Positions 11,052 to 22,265 are shown, counted from the stretch's first letter. The stretch: DNA of 64,000 nucleotides from Leptospira noguchii serovar Panama str. CZ214 (GCF_000306255.2 NZ_AKWY02000026.1:1-64000), one strand, 5' to 3'. Numbers and translations: made by a program. Notes: generated by a model from the letters alone, not told the origin.

Positions 11052-11951
11052 ATGATTCATAAAACAAATCCAAATTTACTTTTAGAGCGAGAAATGAACT
11101 GTATAACCAAGTTAGAGAAAAAAAAGATACATGTTTCTTGGAAGGAAATTTTTGTTTCTTCGACTTTTCTGATAATGATTTTTACTTTTTTAAAATGTAA
11201 TTACCGTTATTACGTGCAAAAGAACATTTCGGAAAATACTTCAATTCCAATTATATCTAAAGTAAAAATTACTTATATAGGTTTTCGTCCTTATGAGACT
11301 GAAATTACTAAATCTTCTACTGAAACTCGTGTTTATACTGCAAATTTGGTTTATCCTGACAGAACTATATTCAAATTTCAGAATGGAGTTTATGCGTCTG
11401 ATTTAAAATCAGTCGGTTATAGAAAGGACGTTTCTTCTGATAAGGTAAAAAAGTTTGTCCAAGACTATTTAAATGAAGTGAAAGAAAGCGGCGTTCTCGA
11501 ATTGACGTACGTAACAAGTGTCGAAAAAAAAGGTGAAGAACGTATCTTTAAGTTAAAAGATATCGGAACTGATTATTATGTGTTGGGAATTCATACTCCT
11601 GCTTTTCAAACACCGAAACATTTCGGAAGTAGTGTAATTCAATTATTCTCTTCTGTTTTTTCCGTGATAAGTTTTGGTTTGATTCCAAGTTATGCTTCCT
11701 TACAAGCTGGAACCGAAATCAAAATTTATGATAAAAATTTAAATCAACTTACATCCATTAAGTACAATCATGGATATTCCGTTTTAGGTGCAATATGGGT
11801 TTCATCCGTTCCGAAAGAATGTAGTAGGATGGGATGTAACGCTTTAAAACAAGTCACCTCTCCTCCTAAATTTGTTTATCAAGAATACGGGCCTCAATTT
11901 GAATCAGATATAGTGAGCTTTATACAAACTCAGTCCTTAATTCGTAAGTGA
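11052..11951 (+). CDS. Hypothetical protein, putative lipoprotein
   Basis: A 299-residue protein not matched to a named family. A basic stretch ([12 protein letters not shown]) is followed by a hydrophobic segment and MIFTFLKC (Cys near residue 49), which could be a spirochaete-type lipobox. The real start may be the internal ATG at 11094 ([10 protein letters not shown]..). The rest is a soluble region with a glycine-rich hydrophobic patch around 200-225 ([20 protein letters not shown]). AGGTG-like and GGAG sequences lie upstream. It is isolated between repeat-filled gaps, which gives no functional hint. Confidence 0.65.
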   Translation: MIHKTNPNLLLEREMNCITKLEKKKIHVSWKEIFVSSTFLIMIFTFLKCNYRYYVQKNISENTSIPIISKVKITYIGFRPYETEITKSSTETRVYTANLVYPDRTIFKFQNGVYASDLKSVGYRKDVSSDKVKKFVQDYLNEVKESGVLELTYVTSVEKKGEERIFKLKDIGTDYYVLGIHTPAFQTPKHFGSSVIQLFSSVFSVISFGLIPSYASLQAGTEIKIYDKNLNQLTSIKYNHGYSVLGAIWVSSVPKECSRMGCNALKQVTSPPKFVYQEYGPQFESDIVSFIQTQSLIRK

Positions 11952-12470
11952 AAATTTATAAGTTTTTACGAGAAAACTTGTTCAAAAGACAGAAGTAGTA
12001 ATTTATCTTTTTAGAATATATATAAATTATAATTTATTTTCAAATTACATGGGCAATCATGGTTCTTTTGTTTTTCGCAATTTGGCAATAGGGTAGTTAG
12101 ATTGGATCTGGTCGAGTTCTCGAAGTTTACAACTCCGGTTGTGTTTAACTTTTTATCGGTAATGAACTCACTCAAGAGCCTGAATTTTTTCAGTTCCATT
12201 ATTACGATAGTTTAATTTTGACTTAACATTTTCCTTAAATGACTCATTTACCATTCGGACACATGAAAATGGGTGTAAAAATGATCGTGGGCTTGGAGAA
12301 AAATGCGAAGTTTTTACAAATTGTGTCTATTTCGGAATATAGTTATTTTTTGAAGGAGATCCTACATTTGATTGTTTCGACAAGCTCATAATATTAGTTT
12401 CATACACATTTGTAATAAAAGGACGTATTTTCCAAATTCGTGGAGCCATTGCTAAAATCAAAAGCCTGTC

Positions 12471-12699
12471 GAACGCCAATAGAAGTGAGACGCTGAGTTT
12501 CTCGAACGCCAATAGAAGTGAGACGCTGAGTTTCTCGAACGCCAATAGAAGTGAGACGCTTTAGTTTCTCGAACGCCAATAGAAGTGAGACGCTGAGTTT
12601 CTCGAACGCCAATAGAAGTGAGACGCTGAGTTTCTCGAACGCCAATAGAAGTGAGACGCTTTAGTTTCTCGAACGCCAATAGAAGTGAGGCGCTTTAGT
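12471..12699. repeat. 33-bp tandem repeat array (VNTR), seven copies
   Basis: Seven copies of a 33-34 bp unit with core gaacgccaatagaagtgag begin at 12471, 12504, 12537, 12571, 12604, 12637 and 12671. The spacing runs 33, 33, 34, 33, 33, 34. The longer units end gctttag instead of gctgag, so the array has a 100-bp higher-order period of three units. Leptospira MLVA typing uses loci with units of this size. ORFs called through it are repeat artefacts. The flanking stretch 11952-12470 is AT-rich and holds a decayed R4 end near 12245. Confidence 0.9.
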
Positions 12700-12703
12700 T
12701 TCA

Positions 12704-12899
12704 CAAAAATGTGGATTTCTAACAATTTAAGAATTCGTTCGTAAAATCGCAATTTGCGGTAGTTCCTACAAATTAAGTCACATTACAAATTTTTAAACAT
12801 ATATTTTTTGTATGAGTTCCCACATTTTAGGAACTGATCGATAAAGTTCAGATCCCAACTTTTTCAGAAAAATGAATTTTTCACGCTGAACTCATGTTA
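12704..12899. repeat. Family R2 element (core c), left end replaced by VNTR
   Basis: The right part of an R2 element runs up to its terminal repeat (tcacgctgaactcatgtta, ending 12899). It includes the ctttttcagaaaaatgaat block and AGTTCCCACA motifs. Its left end is missing and the VNTR array stands in its place. From 12900 to 13203 further gtaggaactaccaca and agttcccaca motifs occur, and nothing else. Confidence 0.55.
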
Positions 12900-13209
12900 A
12901 AATAACAAAAAAATACTAAAAGCTTGTAGATCATGCGATACGACCGGTTTTGTAGGAACTACCACATTTTATCAAAGATTAAAAAATGATTCATTGTAAG
13001 GTTTTGGACGGGCTCTAAAAAGTTGGTTCGTTTTAGTTTTAAAATGCAGTAGTTCCCACAAAATTTCAGTCGTAGGACAAGATTTTTCTTGTACTTTTTT
13101 GATCCCATCATAACTTATGTCTATAATATGTAGAAAAAGGTCTTTACGAGATCGAATTCAAATACATAATGCGACATAATAAAATTATCAGAAACTGAGT
13201 TAGTTGGAT

Positions 13210-14313
13210 ATGAGCAGTAGCGAAACTGAAATTCTAGAAAAGAATTCTAAAAAAAAGACAGAAATTGAATTTCATAAGCCTACTCTTTCCAGAGAAGATT
13301 TGAAAACGGTTTTAGAATGTCTTGTAGAAGACCATCTCACAACCGGAAATGTAACTACACGTTTTGAAAAAGCATTTGCTTCCACTTTCCGTTATAAACA
13401 AGTTATTTCCACAAATCATCTGACTTCTGCTTATCATCTTGCACTACTTGCCTTGGATGTTCAAGCAGGGGACAAAGTTGTACTTTCTACATTTGCACCC
13501 GTTTCGGCGCTTGACGCCATTTTTCTTCTAAAAGCGACTCCGGTTGTAATCGATCTGGATAAAAATTCTTTTCATCTTAATTCGGAAGAACTTACACAGA
13601 AATTAATAGATCCTTCTATTAAAGCGATTGTTTTAGATCATTCTTTTGGGTCCATCGTAGATGCAAAACGTTACGACTTTAAAGGGATCCCAGTTATCGA
13701 AGATATTTCCGAAGTTTTAGGCGCACAAAATGCAACTTTCATTCCGGGGAAACAAGGAAGTCTTGCCGTTTGCGGACTTTCCGTAGATCAAATGATCACA
13801 ACCGGAAACGGTGCGATGATCATTACAGATCAAGAACCACTGGCTAAAAAAATTCGAGCGATGAAAACAGGTAAGGAGCCATACCAAAGAAAAGAAGGAC
13901 AACCTAAGTTAGATTATAATCTTATCGACTACCAAGCAGCGCTTGGAATTGAACAACTTTCCAAAATTGGAATCATCTTAGAAAGAAAAAGAAAAATCGC
14001 ACAAGTTTATCTACAATCGATCTCAGGAACTTCAGTTAAAACTTGGTACGGAGATCCAAATTTAGATACGTTCAATCGTTTTATTATTCTTGCTCCTGGA
14101 AGTTACGAACAAGTGGAAAGATATTTTCGCTCTTTACAAATCGGAACCCAAAAAGTAATGGAAGAACCGATTCATCATATTTTAGAACTTCCTAATACAG
14201 ATTTCCCAAATGGAGAAAGGCTCTTTCAAAGAGGTCATTGTATTCCAATTTATCCTAATTTAACAAAGGATAATATTCAAAGAATTTCCCAGGCAATCCG
14301 TAGAATTTATTAA
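13210..14313 (+). CDS. DegT/DnrJ/EryC1/StrS-family protein lacking the PLP lysine
   Basis: Aminotransferase-fold protein of the sugar aminotransferase family (367 residues from the ATG at 13210; a TTG at 13204 is also possible). Family marks present include the TTGNVTTRFEKAFA start region, the SAYHLALLAL helix, IEDISEVLGA (phosphate/PLP Asp site) and ITTGNGAMIITD. The residue that should be the PLP-binding lysine (K in SFHxxKxITTG) reads Gln194 in SVDQMITTG, and the preceding His is also lost. It is therefore probably not a normal transaminase; it may be a non-PLP dehydratase-like or regulatory relative, or inactive. No sugar genes adjoin it. Confidence 0.8.
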   Translation: MSSSETEILEKNSKKKTEIEFHKPTLSREDLKTVLECLVEDHLTTGNVTTRFEKAFASTFRYKQVISTNHLTSAYHLALLALDVQAGDKVVLSTFAPVSALDAIFLLKATPVVIDLDKNSFHLNSEELTQKLIDPSIKAIVLDHSFGSIVDAKRYDFKGIPVIEDISEVLGAQNATFIPGKQGSLAVCGLSVDQMITTGNGAMIITDQEPLAKKIRAMKTGKEPYQRKEGQPKLDYNLIDYQAALGIEQLSKIGIILERKRKIAQVYLQSISGTSVKTWYGDPNLDTFNRFIILAPGSYEQVERYFRSLQIGTQKVMEEPIHHILELPNTDFPNGERLFQRGHCIPIYPNLTKDNIQRISQAIRRIY

Positions 14314-14387
14314 TCGATCTGGCTATTCCGGAATTTACGGCTTTTTTGAAATAGTTTGTACATTTTATCTTTTTGATAAATCCATAA

Positions 14388-14484
14388 TAGAGTTATTGAA
14401 AAATAAATTCCTCATCTGTTTTATGAAAGCGGTAGATTGAAGCAGTTTTGTTAAACACCACTATGGAATTTTTTAACAAATCTA
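14388..14484. repeat. Family R1 element (degenerate copy)
   Basis: This 97-bp copy has the R1 ends (tagagttattgaaaaat .. ttttaacaaatcta) and the internal tgaagcagttttg block. It has drifted further than the copies at 20.5, 31.2 and 35.9 kb. Confidence 0.6.
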
Positions 14485-14703
14485 TTATTATTTTGATAAG
14501 TTCTCGTAATAAAAATGTTTTTTTAGATTTTATAATTTTATAAAAGTTCTCTAAAAGAATTCTTTAAAACCTTATAATCCACAGATTGATGAAAGATCTG
14601 CGAAATGACTTATTTTGTAGTAAAGTTGCCAGTAATTATGAAGAGAATATTTGTTACTAATTTTTATAAAATTGAGAACCGTTAAATTTTATCATAAACT
14701 TTA

Positions 14704-14924
14704 ATTAACGTGAACCCTGGCTGACGTAAAAAAATCGGGGCGAATCCGGCTTTGCCACAGACAGCCGGACCGGGCTCTCAGCTCTGGTAAATAAATTGAA
14801 TGCAAGAAATATAATACGATATATCGTCTTTAGTTTCAATATAGAACGCGGATTCATAGAGAGCGTTCTGCTTTAGTTCCCCGCATCGATCCCTTTTGCG
14901 TTATATCGAATTCATATAAATTAA
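14704..14924 (+). repeat. Family R2 element (core a), single 33-bp unit
   Basis: It begins ttaacgtgaaccctggctga and carries the G+C-rich gccggaccgggctct block, an aataaattgaatgcaag block, and one agaacgc..gcgttct unit (14842-14868), ending cccttttgcgtta. The same element at 60.5 kb has four of these units. With R1 at 14.4 kb it accounts for most of the 14314-15151 gap. Confidence 0.7.
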
Positions 14925-15151
14925 ATGCAGAATATTGGTACTTTATTATGTAGTTCTGAGTAGTATGATTCATGAAATTTATTATTGAATCTAAATTATA
15001 ATTTTTGATCCCAAAAACCGTATTCTAAATTACGCATATAAGCTTATCTTGGCGTAAAATATGTAGATTTATTTAAACAAATTACACAATATGGTCGTTT
15101 GTCTTTAAAAAAGAATTGCAAAATTTATTTCCATAACAAGGATCATTTTCC

Positions 15152-15742
<591 letters not shown>

Positions 15743-15815
15743 TTTTTGTTCCAAAACTTCAAAATGTGGGAACTACTAACACTGGTTTAACGGTAAAAAT
15801 ATTATTTAACGTGAG

Positions 15816-16195
15816 TTCGGCGTAAGGAATTCATTTTTCTAAAAAGAGTTGGGGTGGATCAATTTCTAAAATGTGGGAACTACCTCAAATCGCGATTTTA
15901 CCAACCAATTCTAAAGTTGTAGGGAAGTTGTTAAAAAATAAATTCTCCACTTAGTTTTTGTTTTATGGAAACGGTCGATTGAAGCAGTTTTATTAATTTT
16001 AACTATGGAATTTTCAACTCTATTATTTAAAAATTCTCAATAAGACTGAATTTGTGGGAACTTTCACAGATTTGAATTTTACAGTAAAACTTTGAATTGT
16101 GAAAACCAACTACAAATTACGATTTTACAAGCAAATTTTAAAATTATAGTGATTCCTACTTTTAGAAAATACTTTTTTAGGCCGGATTCACGTTA
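15816..16195. repeat. R2 element (core c) interrupted by an R1 element
   Basis: The outer R2 ends are ttaacgtgagttcggcgtaag at the left and gccggattcacgtta at the right. An R1 copy (15920-16022, internal acggtcgattgaagcagttt, right end caactcta) sits inside. Without it the outer element is about 277 bp, close to uninterrupted copies. It fills most of the 15743-16393 gap. Confidence 0.65.
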
Positions 16196-16393
16196 GTGAT
16201 CTAAAAATCTCTGCATCAAAATTAGATTGGTTCAAGAAACCTCAAGTAGAAGAATACAATATTGCTGAAATCTAAAACGAAAGCCATCATTTTTATGATT
16301 TTTCTCGAAAGAACCGTGCTTTTAAAAATTTCCTAAGGCGAGTTACATAATGCTTTGATTATTAAAAAAATTATAATATTATTATGTTGTTAA

Positions 16394-17290
16394 TTAAGAT
16401 GGAATTTGTTCCGATACCTGAGTTACCCACGAAGAATAATAATTTGCCAAAGTTCTTAAAAACATCAGATCCATTTCATTCTCTTCTTTTAGAATTTTGA
16501 CTGCGTTTGTAAACTGAAGTCTGAATTCCGTAAGAGAAGTTTTTTCTGGTATTACACGTTTCATCGAAGGAATATTATCTTCCATTCCGTATTCTTGAGC
16601 CCACTTTTCGATTAAATTTCCACAGTTATATTTTTTAGAAAGTAAGAGTTGAGCCAATATATGACGAAACATACTTTCTATCGATATGATCGTGATGTCT
16701 TTATGGAGAATAGAAATTTCGGTGATAATATCATCCTTTTTATCGATCACTACTTTTGTATTTCCAATTTTGTTAAAGATTTTGGAAAGATCGTTGTAAG
16801 CTCTGAAATTTTTCAGAATTGTTTCCCTGTCCTTCATATTCACGGTTCTTTCATGTTCGGGAAGATTCATTTCATTTAAAATCGTTTCGATTACGACAAA
16901 TATAATATCGAAAGAAAATTGAACGGATTTGCCAACTAGATAAAGAATCTCGTTTTGAAAAGATATATGAACCGCGTTAAAGAATGATTCTAACTTATCA
17001 GAAATTAAAGACGAAGAAGTTTTGTAAAGATCGATCATATCTTTGGTAAATTGAGTTCGGTTTAAAATTGGAAATAAATCTGGATGATTGGCATGAGTTC
17101 TCAATAACATTTCTTTTAGAACTTTAACCGTACCTTGTTGTACTTCTTCCGTTCTATAAAGAACTCGATAAAGTAAGATAGAAATTTCACGGGATGTCTT
17201 TTTAGATTTTAGAATTTTAAGATCGGCCTCATCAAGGCTATAAGATTTCTGGCTTTTTGTTTCTACCATGGGTTTTGAATTGGAGGCCAA
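16394..17290 (-). CDS. Hypothetical cytoplasmic helical protein
   Basis: A 298-residue protein, mostly helical by composition, without signal peptide or membrane span, family not recognised. The start is either TTG at 17290 or ATG at 17269 (MVETKSQK..); neither has a clear ribosome site. It is divergent from the DUF2804 gene with about 95 bases between, so the two promoters share that gap. No motif gives a function. Confidence 0.65.
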   Translation of the reverse strand: MASNSKPMVETKSQKSYSLDEADLKILKSKKTSREISILLYRVLYRTEEVQQGTVKVLKEMLLRTHANHPDLFPILNRTQFTKDMIDLYKTSSSLISDKLESFFNAVHISFQNEILYLVGKSVQFSFDIIFVVIETILNEMNLPEHERTVNMKDRETILKNFRAYNDLSKIFNKIGNTKVVIDKKDDIITEISILHKDITIISIESMFRHILAQLLLSKKYNCGNLIEKWAQEYGMEDNIPSMKRVIPEKTSLTEFRLQFTNAVKILKEENEMDLMFLRTLANYYSSWVTQVSEQIPS

Positions 17291-17385
17291 TGCTGATCTA
17301 AAAAAAAGAAAAGTAAAGCGAAATTGTATATAATAACATTTTTACATTGCATTTTAAACCTTTTGTATTAATCTAATCGATCTAA

Positions 17386-18402
17386 ATGAAAATCATTGGT
17401 ACTGAAAATAAAGTCAACTACGGAGTATTTGATGGTCCGGTTGAATTCAATCATAAAGAATTTCAGCTGTTAGATTTTTTTGGTAAAGAAATAAGCGGAT
17501 TTAGAAAACGTTTCGCATTTAAAAAATTCAATTATATCGGAATTATCACAGACCAATTCTTAATTGGTTTTGCTGCTGTCAGCCTTGGGTATGTATATAA
17601 CGTGTTTGCTTATTTGTATCATTACAAAGATGGAATTTTATTTGAGTTTGATACCAAAGGTTTAGATAACGAAAACGGATTACAATTTCCAGTTAACCCG
17701 GATGAATATAGGATACAATTCCAAAAAGGAAATTCTTTTCTAAATATATACAAATCACATTCTAAAGGTAAACTTGACGTAAATGCTTCTTTAGGAAATA
17801 AATTGCAATTTCAATTCCAAGCAGACTTCGGCCTTAAAAGTCATTCTCCTTTGAGGGTCCTAAATCCTTCTGAACCTACTCATTGGACTTTTACTGAAAA
17901 ATGTTCTCCTTTGATTCCAAATTCATTAGAACTTTCTTATAAAGGTAAACCTCTCAAATTCGATCGTAAAAAAACTACAATCCTTTATGATTGGTCCGGA
18001 GGTTATCTTAGAAAGGAAACCAATTGGTACTGGGCGGCATTAGGTGCAATTCTTCCCAATCGAACTTCAATCGGCGCTAACTTTGCTGCCTTAGTAAACG
18101 AAACCTTTTTTTCCGAAAACGCATTTTGGATCAATCGGAAACGAAAAAGAATTTCCAGAGTGATTTTCGATTTTTCTCAAAAAGATCCAACCAAACCTTG
18201 GAAGATTTATGACGAGGACGGCTTCGTAAATCTCACATTCATTCCGGAAGGAGAAAGAAAAGATAAAATGAATTTAATCGTTTCTAAATTGTATTTCAGA
18301 CAATTTGTTGGGAAATTTTCGGGTAAATTTCGCTCTGCAGAAAAAAATGTTTCTTTTAGAGACGTTTACGGTTTTACAGAGTTTCATCGCTCCATTTGGT
18401 AG
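17386..18402 (+). CDS. DUF2804 family protein
   Basis: A 338-residue protein that matches the pattern of DUF2804: conserved RKRFAFKKFNYIG near the start, TEKCSPLIPNS in the middle, YDWSGGYLRKETNWYWAALGA, and a C-terminal beta-rich part ending RDVYGFTEFH. The family has no settled function and is often found near lipid or cell-envelope genes. It is probably cytoplasmic or membrane-associated, with no signal peptide. It stands alone, divergent from the preceding gene. Confidence 0.8.
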   Translation: MKIIGTENKVNYGVFDGPVEFNHKEFQLLDFFGKEISGFRKRFAFKKFNYIGIITDQFLIGFAAVSLGYVYNVFAYLYHYKDGILFEFDTKGLDNENGLQFPVNPDEYRIQFQKGNSFLNIYKSHSKGKLDVNASLGNKLQFQFQADFGLKSHSPLRVLNPSEPTHWTFTEKCSPLIPNSLELSYKGKPLKFDRKKTTILYDWSGGYLRKETNWYWAALGAILPNRTSIGANFAALVNETFFSENAFWINRKRKRISRVIFDFSQKDPTKPWKIYDEDGFVNLTFIPEGERKDKMNLIVSKLYFRQFVGKFSGKFRSAEKNVSFRDVYGFTEFHRSIW

Positions 18403-18504
18403 ATTGAATTAAAATTTTAGTATATTATAATTTATTATAATAAATAAAATTCAGTGTAAAGGAGTTGAGGAAATGGTATTGAATCTTTTTGTAGATAAAG
18501 TAAA

Positions 18505-18690
18505 TTCGATGCGAAAGCGATTGAAGCGTAGAGAAACCAGCAAACGCTCTCTATGGGATTGTGTTCTGAATTGTAACTAAAGACGAAATATAGTATTACC
18601 TTTCTTTCATGCAATTTATTGACTGGAGCTGAAGGCGCGGTCCGGCAACGCCGGATTCGCCCTTGTTTTCTTTCTCCGAAGTTACATTAT
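18505..18690 (-). repeat. Family R2 element (core a), reverse copy
   Basis: Reverse-oriented, degenerate copy with the aaacgctctctatgggat half-unit, the gcaatttattgactggagct block and the ggtccggcaacgccggattcgcc block. The stretch up to 18802 also has the tatatagttctgagtaa motif at 18719. Confidence 0.6.
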
Positions 18691-18802
18691 TGAATTATAA
18701 ACTATTGAATTAGTTTTTTATATAGTTCTGAGTAAAAAAATGAAGTATAATATTGTGACTGCAAGAAATACGCGGTTTTTGTTCTTTTTTTATAGATTCA
18801 AT

Positions 18803-19492
18803 TTATAAAAATTGGATCAACTCGGATAAAGTTTCCAGATCTCCTTTTTTTCCTTTTAAATAAGATCTCCAGCCTAATGATTTTGGTACTTCTATATCCA
18901 ATTCGTATTTATCTCCGCAGTAAACCAAACAATCACCCGAAAGCCTCACCAAACGCATTGCTTCTTCAAATATTTTTGGAGAAGGTTTTTCGTATCCGAA
19001 TTCGGCGCTTACAATTACAGGATTCAAATACTCTAATATTCCTTTTGTTTCTAAAAGAGCCCTGAGTCTGTGGTCCCAATTTGAAATTGCTCCGAGCCCC
19101 CAGTTTTCTTTTTTGCAATAATCTTTAAGTTTCCAAAAACCCGGATCCAAAGTCCATAGCTCCGGGTCTGCAAATTTATGATATATAATTGGAAACGCTT
19201 TTTCAATTGAGACTTGGTCTGGAACTCTTTTCAAAAAGTCTTCAAGTAATTCCTTCCACCAACCTGGAGTTCCTCCTGGATGAGATTGGTATTTATCTCT
19301 ATGTTCCGGTGGAGCGTTTTTTTGCATCTTTTGCCAAGACTCGATAAATGCTTTTTTATAAGTTTCTCCAGCATTCTCTTTTTTTTGTAATCCTGTTTGT
19401 AAGAGGATTTCGAGATATGTTTCTCCAGCGGATTTTTTTAGATGAAGAATTGTATCTCCTACATCTAAAAATAAATATTTTTGATAATTCAC
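18803..19492 (-). CDS. HAD-family hydrolase (HAD-IA type)
   Basis: A 229-residue phosphatase-like protein. Motif I DVGDT (nucleophile Asp10) is followed by a helical cap, then SNWD (motif II), K169 in the GYEKPSP motif III region, and CGDKYELD as motif IV. This layout is typical of HDHD3/REG-2-like HAD-IA phosphatases. It is probably cytoplasmic, with an unknown small phosphorylated substrate. It diverges from the DJ-1/PfpI gene about 100 bases away. Confidence 0.85.
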   Translation of the reverse strand: MNYQKYLFLDVGDTILHLKKSAGETYLEILLQTGLQKKENAGETYKKAFIESWQKMQKNAPPEHRDKYQSHPGGTPGWWKELLEDFLKRVPDQVSIEKAFPIIYHKFADPELWTLDPGFWKLKDYCKKENWGLGAISNWDHRLRALLETKGILEYLNPVIVSAEFGYEKPSPKIFEEAMRLVRLSGDCLVYCGDKYELDIEVPKSLGWRSYLKGKKGDLETLSELIQFL

Positions 19493-19590
19493 AGACCTAG
19501 TTTATTTACTCCCGATTTTTTGTATCTCCGTAAGAATTTTAAAATTAAAAATGCTTGTAAGTCACTTTACAAGATCTATCCTCTTAATTT

Positions 19591-20295
19591 ATGCCGAATG
19601 TTAATTTCTCTATCGGAATTTTTATTTTCTCAGGAGTTACTCAACTCGATTTTACAGGGCCTTATGAAGTTTTTTCAAGAATCCCGAATGTAAAAATATT
19701 TTTATTTGCACAATCTAAAGATCCCGTTCAGTCGGAATCAGGTATGAAATTGATTCCTGACTTCGACTTTTCAGATTGTCCAGATCTTGACATTTTACTT
19801 GTACCTGGTGGTCCCGGAATCACTCTTCTAATGGAAGAATTTGCTATCTTGGATTTTCTCAAAAGAAAAACGGTAAATTCTAAATTTATTACTTCTGTTT
19901 GCACCGGTTCTTTGCTTCTTGCTTCTGCCGGTCTTCTTGACGGTTATAAAGCCACTACTCATTGGTTATCTTTAGATGTTTTAAAATTATTTCCGGTTCA
20001 GATTTCTGGCGAACGTTTTGTTAAAGATCGCAATCGAATTACCGGAGGAGGTGTTACTGCTGGAATCGATTTTGCTCTTTTTTTAACTGCGGAATTTTTT
20101 GGTTCTGAACTTGCTGAGGAAATTCAACTTATGATTGAATACAATCCGGCTCCTCCATTTACTTCGGGACATCCTACCATAGCTACTTCTCATTTAGTTG
20201 AGAAGGTAAAATCAAATCGAGAAATCACACAAAATCGTAGAAAGGCGGCAGCTATTCGGGTTTTAACCTCTAAAAACATTTGGCCTAAATCCTGA
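19591..20295 (+). CDS. DJ-1/PfpI family protein, isonitrile hydratase-like
   Basis: A 234-residue class I glutamine amidotransferase-like fold. The nucleophile elbow is [17 protein letters not shown] with Cys104. The N-terminal [12 protein letters not shown] has the acidic residue Asp20 in the place used by isonitrile hydratase InhA. PGGPG at 72-76 and HWLS complete the usual pattern. The C-terminal helix [14 protein letters not shown] is typical of the InhA-like subgroup. No AraC-type DNA-binding domain is attached. The reaction in Leptospira is not known. Confidence 0.85.
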   Translation: MPNVNFSIGIFIFSGVTQLDFTGPYEVFSRIPNVKIFLFAQSKDPVQSESGMKLIPDFDFSDCPDLDILLVPGGPGITLLMEEFAILDFLKRKTVNSKFITSVCTGSLLLASAGLLDGYKATTHWLSLDVLKLFPVQISGERFVKDRNRITGGGVTAGIDFALFLTAEFFGSELAEEIQLMIEYNPAPPFTSGHPTIATSHLVEKVKSNREITQNRRKAAAIRVLTSKNIWPKS

Positions 20296-20476
20296 CTTTC
20301 GAAAACTATAATGAATTTATAATGTGATAAAATATGTAGGAACTTCCGCAAATTTAAATTTCCAAACGATGGAGATGTTATGAAACGTATTTTATTTTTC
20401 GACTAATATAGGTTAATCGAAATAAAACTTCTTTCTATGTTTTCTATAAATTGGTTTTTGAAGCCGAGATTATAAT

Positions 20477-20579
<103 letters not shown>

Positions 20580-20703
20580 TTATAAATTCCGAAATGAGAT
20601 TTTCTATCATTTGATGTAATTCTGATATGTGGGTGGAATAGATTCTAGAATATTAAAAAAGCTGCAAGTTTTAAATTGATTTTATCATTTTTACTATTTT
20701 AAT

Positions 20704-20940
20704 TTAACATAGATTCGACGTAAGAAAATACAAAAGAATTTTTTAAAAATGTGAGTTCCTACAATTTTAGAATTTGTTTGTAAAACTGCGATTAGTAATA
20801 GTTCCTACAGATTAAATAATATTACGAATTTTTAAACATTCACTCTGTACGTAAGTTCCTACATTTTAGAAATCGGGTCCGTAAAGTTTAAAAATCTAAC
20901 TTTTTCAGAAAAATGAATTTCTTATATTGAATTCACGTTA
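20704..20940. repeat. Family R2 element (core c)
   Basis: A 237-bp uninterrupted copy. The left end ttaacatagattcgacgtaag pairs with the right end cttatattgaattcacgtta. Inside are three tgagttccta/tagttcctac motifs and the aactttttcagaaaaatgaat block. Confidence 0.65.
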
Positions 20941-21049
20941 ATTATTCAGAATTATATAATAAAGTTCTCAATATTTCGTATTAAAATAGGGTTTTACGAT
21001 TAAAATTAACAGTACTTAATTATCAGTAATATAAATTTAATATAATTGC

Positions 21050-21196
21050 GAAAGGGATCTATGCGGTGAACTAAAACAGAACGCTCTCTATGAATCGCGT
21101 TCTATATTGAAGCTTAAGTCGAAATATCGTATTACGTTTTTTATATACAATTTATTTACCAGAACTGAGACTTGATTTTTTTAATTCACGTTAACT
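21050..21196 (-). repeat. Family R2 element (core a), reverse copy
   Basis: Reverse copy with gcgaaagggatctatgcgg, one agaacgctctctatgaatcgcgttct unit (a perfect inverted repeat of agaacgc), and the R2 end aattcacgttaa. Its G+C-rich block is lost. It touches the 3' end of the GNAT gene. Confidence 0.65.
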
Positions 21197-22097
21197 AAGT
21201 GCGTGCCAACATTGGAAATAAAAAACTAGATTTAAGAGCCGATTGAAAACCTTTTACAAACAATGGAGAATCGGTTTGAGTAGGAAAGTTTTCGATCTCT
21301 AAATCTGCAAAATCGAATTGATCCGGACAAAAGCCAAAACGGATCTTTTCTAAATCATCTAAAATCCAATCCGAAAGAAATTCAGAAATGGAAAAGGAAT
21401 TTTTACAAAGAATATCATATATCCATAGAACTTTTCCGTCCAAATGTAGAATCAAAATAGAGTCGCTTTCCGGAAAATAATAGAAATTTTCCGGATACGC
21501 ATAAATCCAATAAAAAGATAAAATAAATCCATATTGTATAACGCCAAATCGATTTGTAGTCGGTTTAGAAGAAGAGGTAATTCTGCGAAATAAAATTCTA
21601 TCTTTTTCTGAATTTGGGTTCAAGATTTGAAAGTTCGGAGAAGATTTTTTTCTGCGAAACCGATCTAGATTCTTACAAACAAAACAAGATTCCTCTATTC
21701 TTTGAAACCCGAACTTAGGATAAAAATCTAATATGTTTTCGTTTCCGAATAAAAAGAAAAATGGAGTTTTAGATTCGTAATCCTCTAATATACGTTCAAT
21801 GAGTTTGCGAGAAAGGCCTTGGTATTGATATTCCGGCAAAGTTCCAACTGTTGCCAATTGAATAGCGTTATGTTCTTTTCCGTTTAATACGATCTTCATT
21901 TCACATACAGATGCGTTTGATACCATGATTTCGTTTTTAAAAAAAGAATAAGGAATATAGGAATTTTCCCAAAAACCGAGTCGATGCCAAATACGAAAAT
22001 CAGCTCCATAAAGCGCTTTGGGAGTAAATTGAAAAAACGCTTCTCTAAGTTTTTCTTTTTCTCTATAGTTTTTATAAAAGATAAATTCTTTTTGCAT
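21195..22097 (-). CDS. GNAT-family N-acetyltransferase
   Basis: A 300-residue protein with an N-terminal GNAT domain. The acetyl-CoA site lies in ATVGTLPEYQYQGLSRKLIERIL (about 90-112, the R/Q-x-x-G-x-G/S-like loop), followed by FFFLFGNENILDFYPKFGFQR, the usual end of a GNAT fold. The last 130 residues form a second domain without clear motifs. The two-part layout recalls Eis-like acetyltransferases but is shorter. The substrate is unknown. Confidence 0.75.
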   Translation of the reverse strand: MQKEFIFYKNYREKEKLREAFFQFTPKALYGADFRIWHRLGFWENSYIPYSFFKNEIMVSNASVCEMKIVLNGKEHNAIQLATVGTLPEYQYQGLSRKLIERILEDYESKTPFFFLFGNENILDFYPKFGFQRIEESCFVCKNLDRFRRKKSSPNFQILNPNSEKDRILFRRITSSSKPTTNRFGVIQYGFILSFYWIYAYPENFYYFPESDSILILHLDGKVLWIYDILCKNSFSISEFLSDWILDDLEKIRFGFCPDQFDFADLEIENFPTQTDSPLFVKGFQSALKSSFLFPMLART

Positions 22098-22265
22098 TTA
22101 ATTTGAGTTTGGTGGAAAATATTACAGATCCCTATCTAATAGAATATCATAAGTTTTATCGCAAAGTTCTGTTTCTTTGCAAAATATTGAATATTTCATT
22201 ATATAGTTATCGGTAAAAAATCTAAATGTAGTAATTTTTGCATATAAAACGTTATACTCGGAATT

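Noticed and set aside
12471..12699. Possible CRISPR array
   Set aside because: Units are head to tail with no unique spacers and no cas genes nearby.
12327..12752. Four overlapping minus-strand ORFs with repeating peptides such as AFEKLSVSLLL and RETQRLTSIGV
   Set aside because: They are three-frame translations of the 33-bp VNTR and have no start context; not genes.
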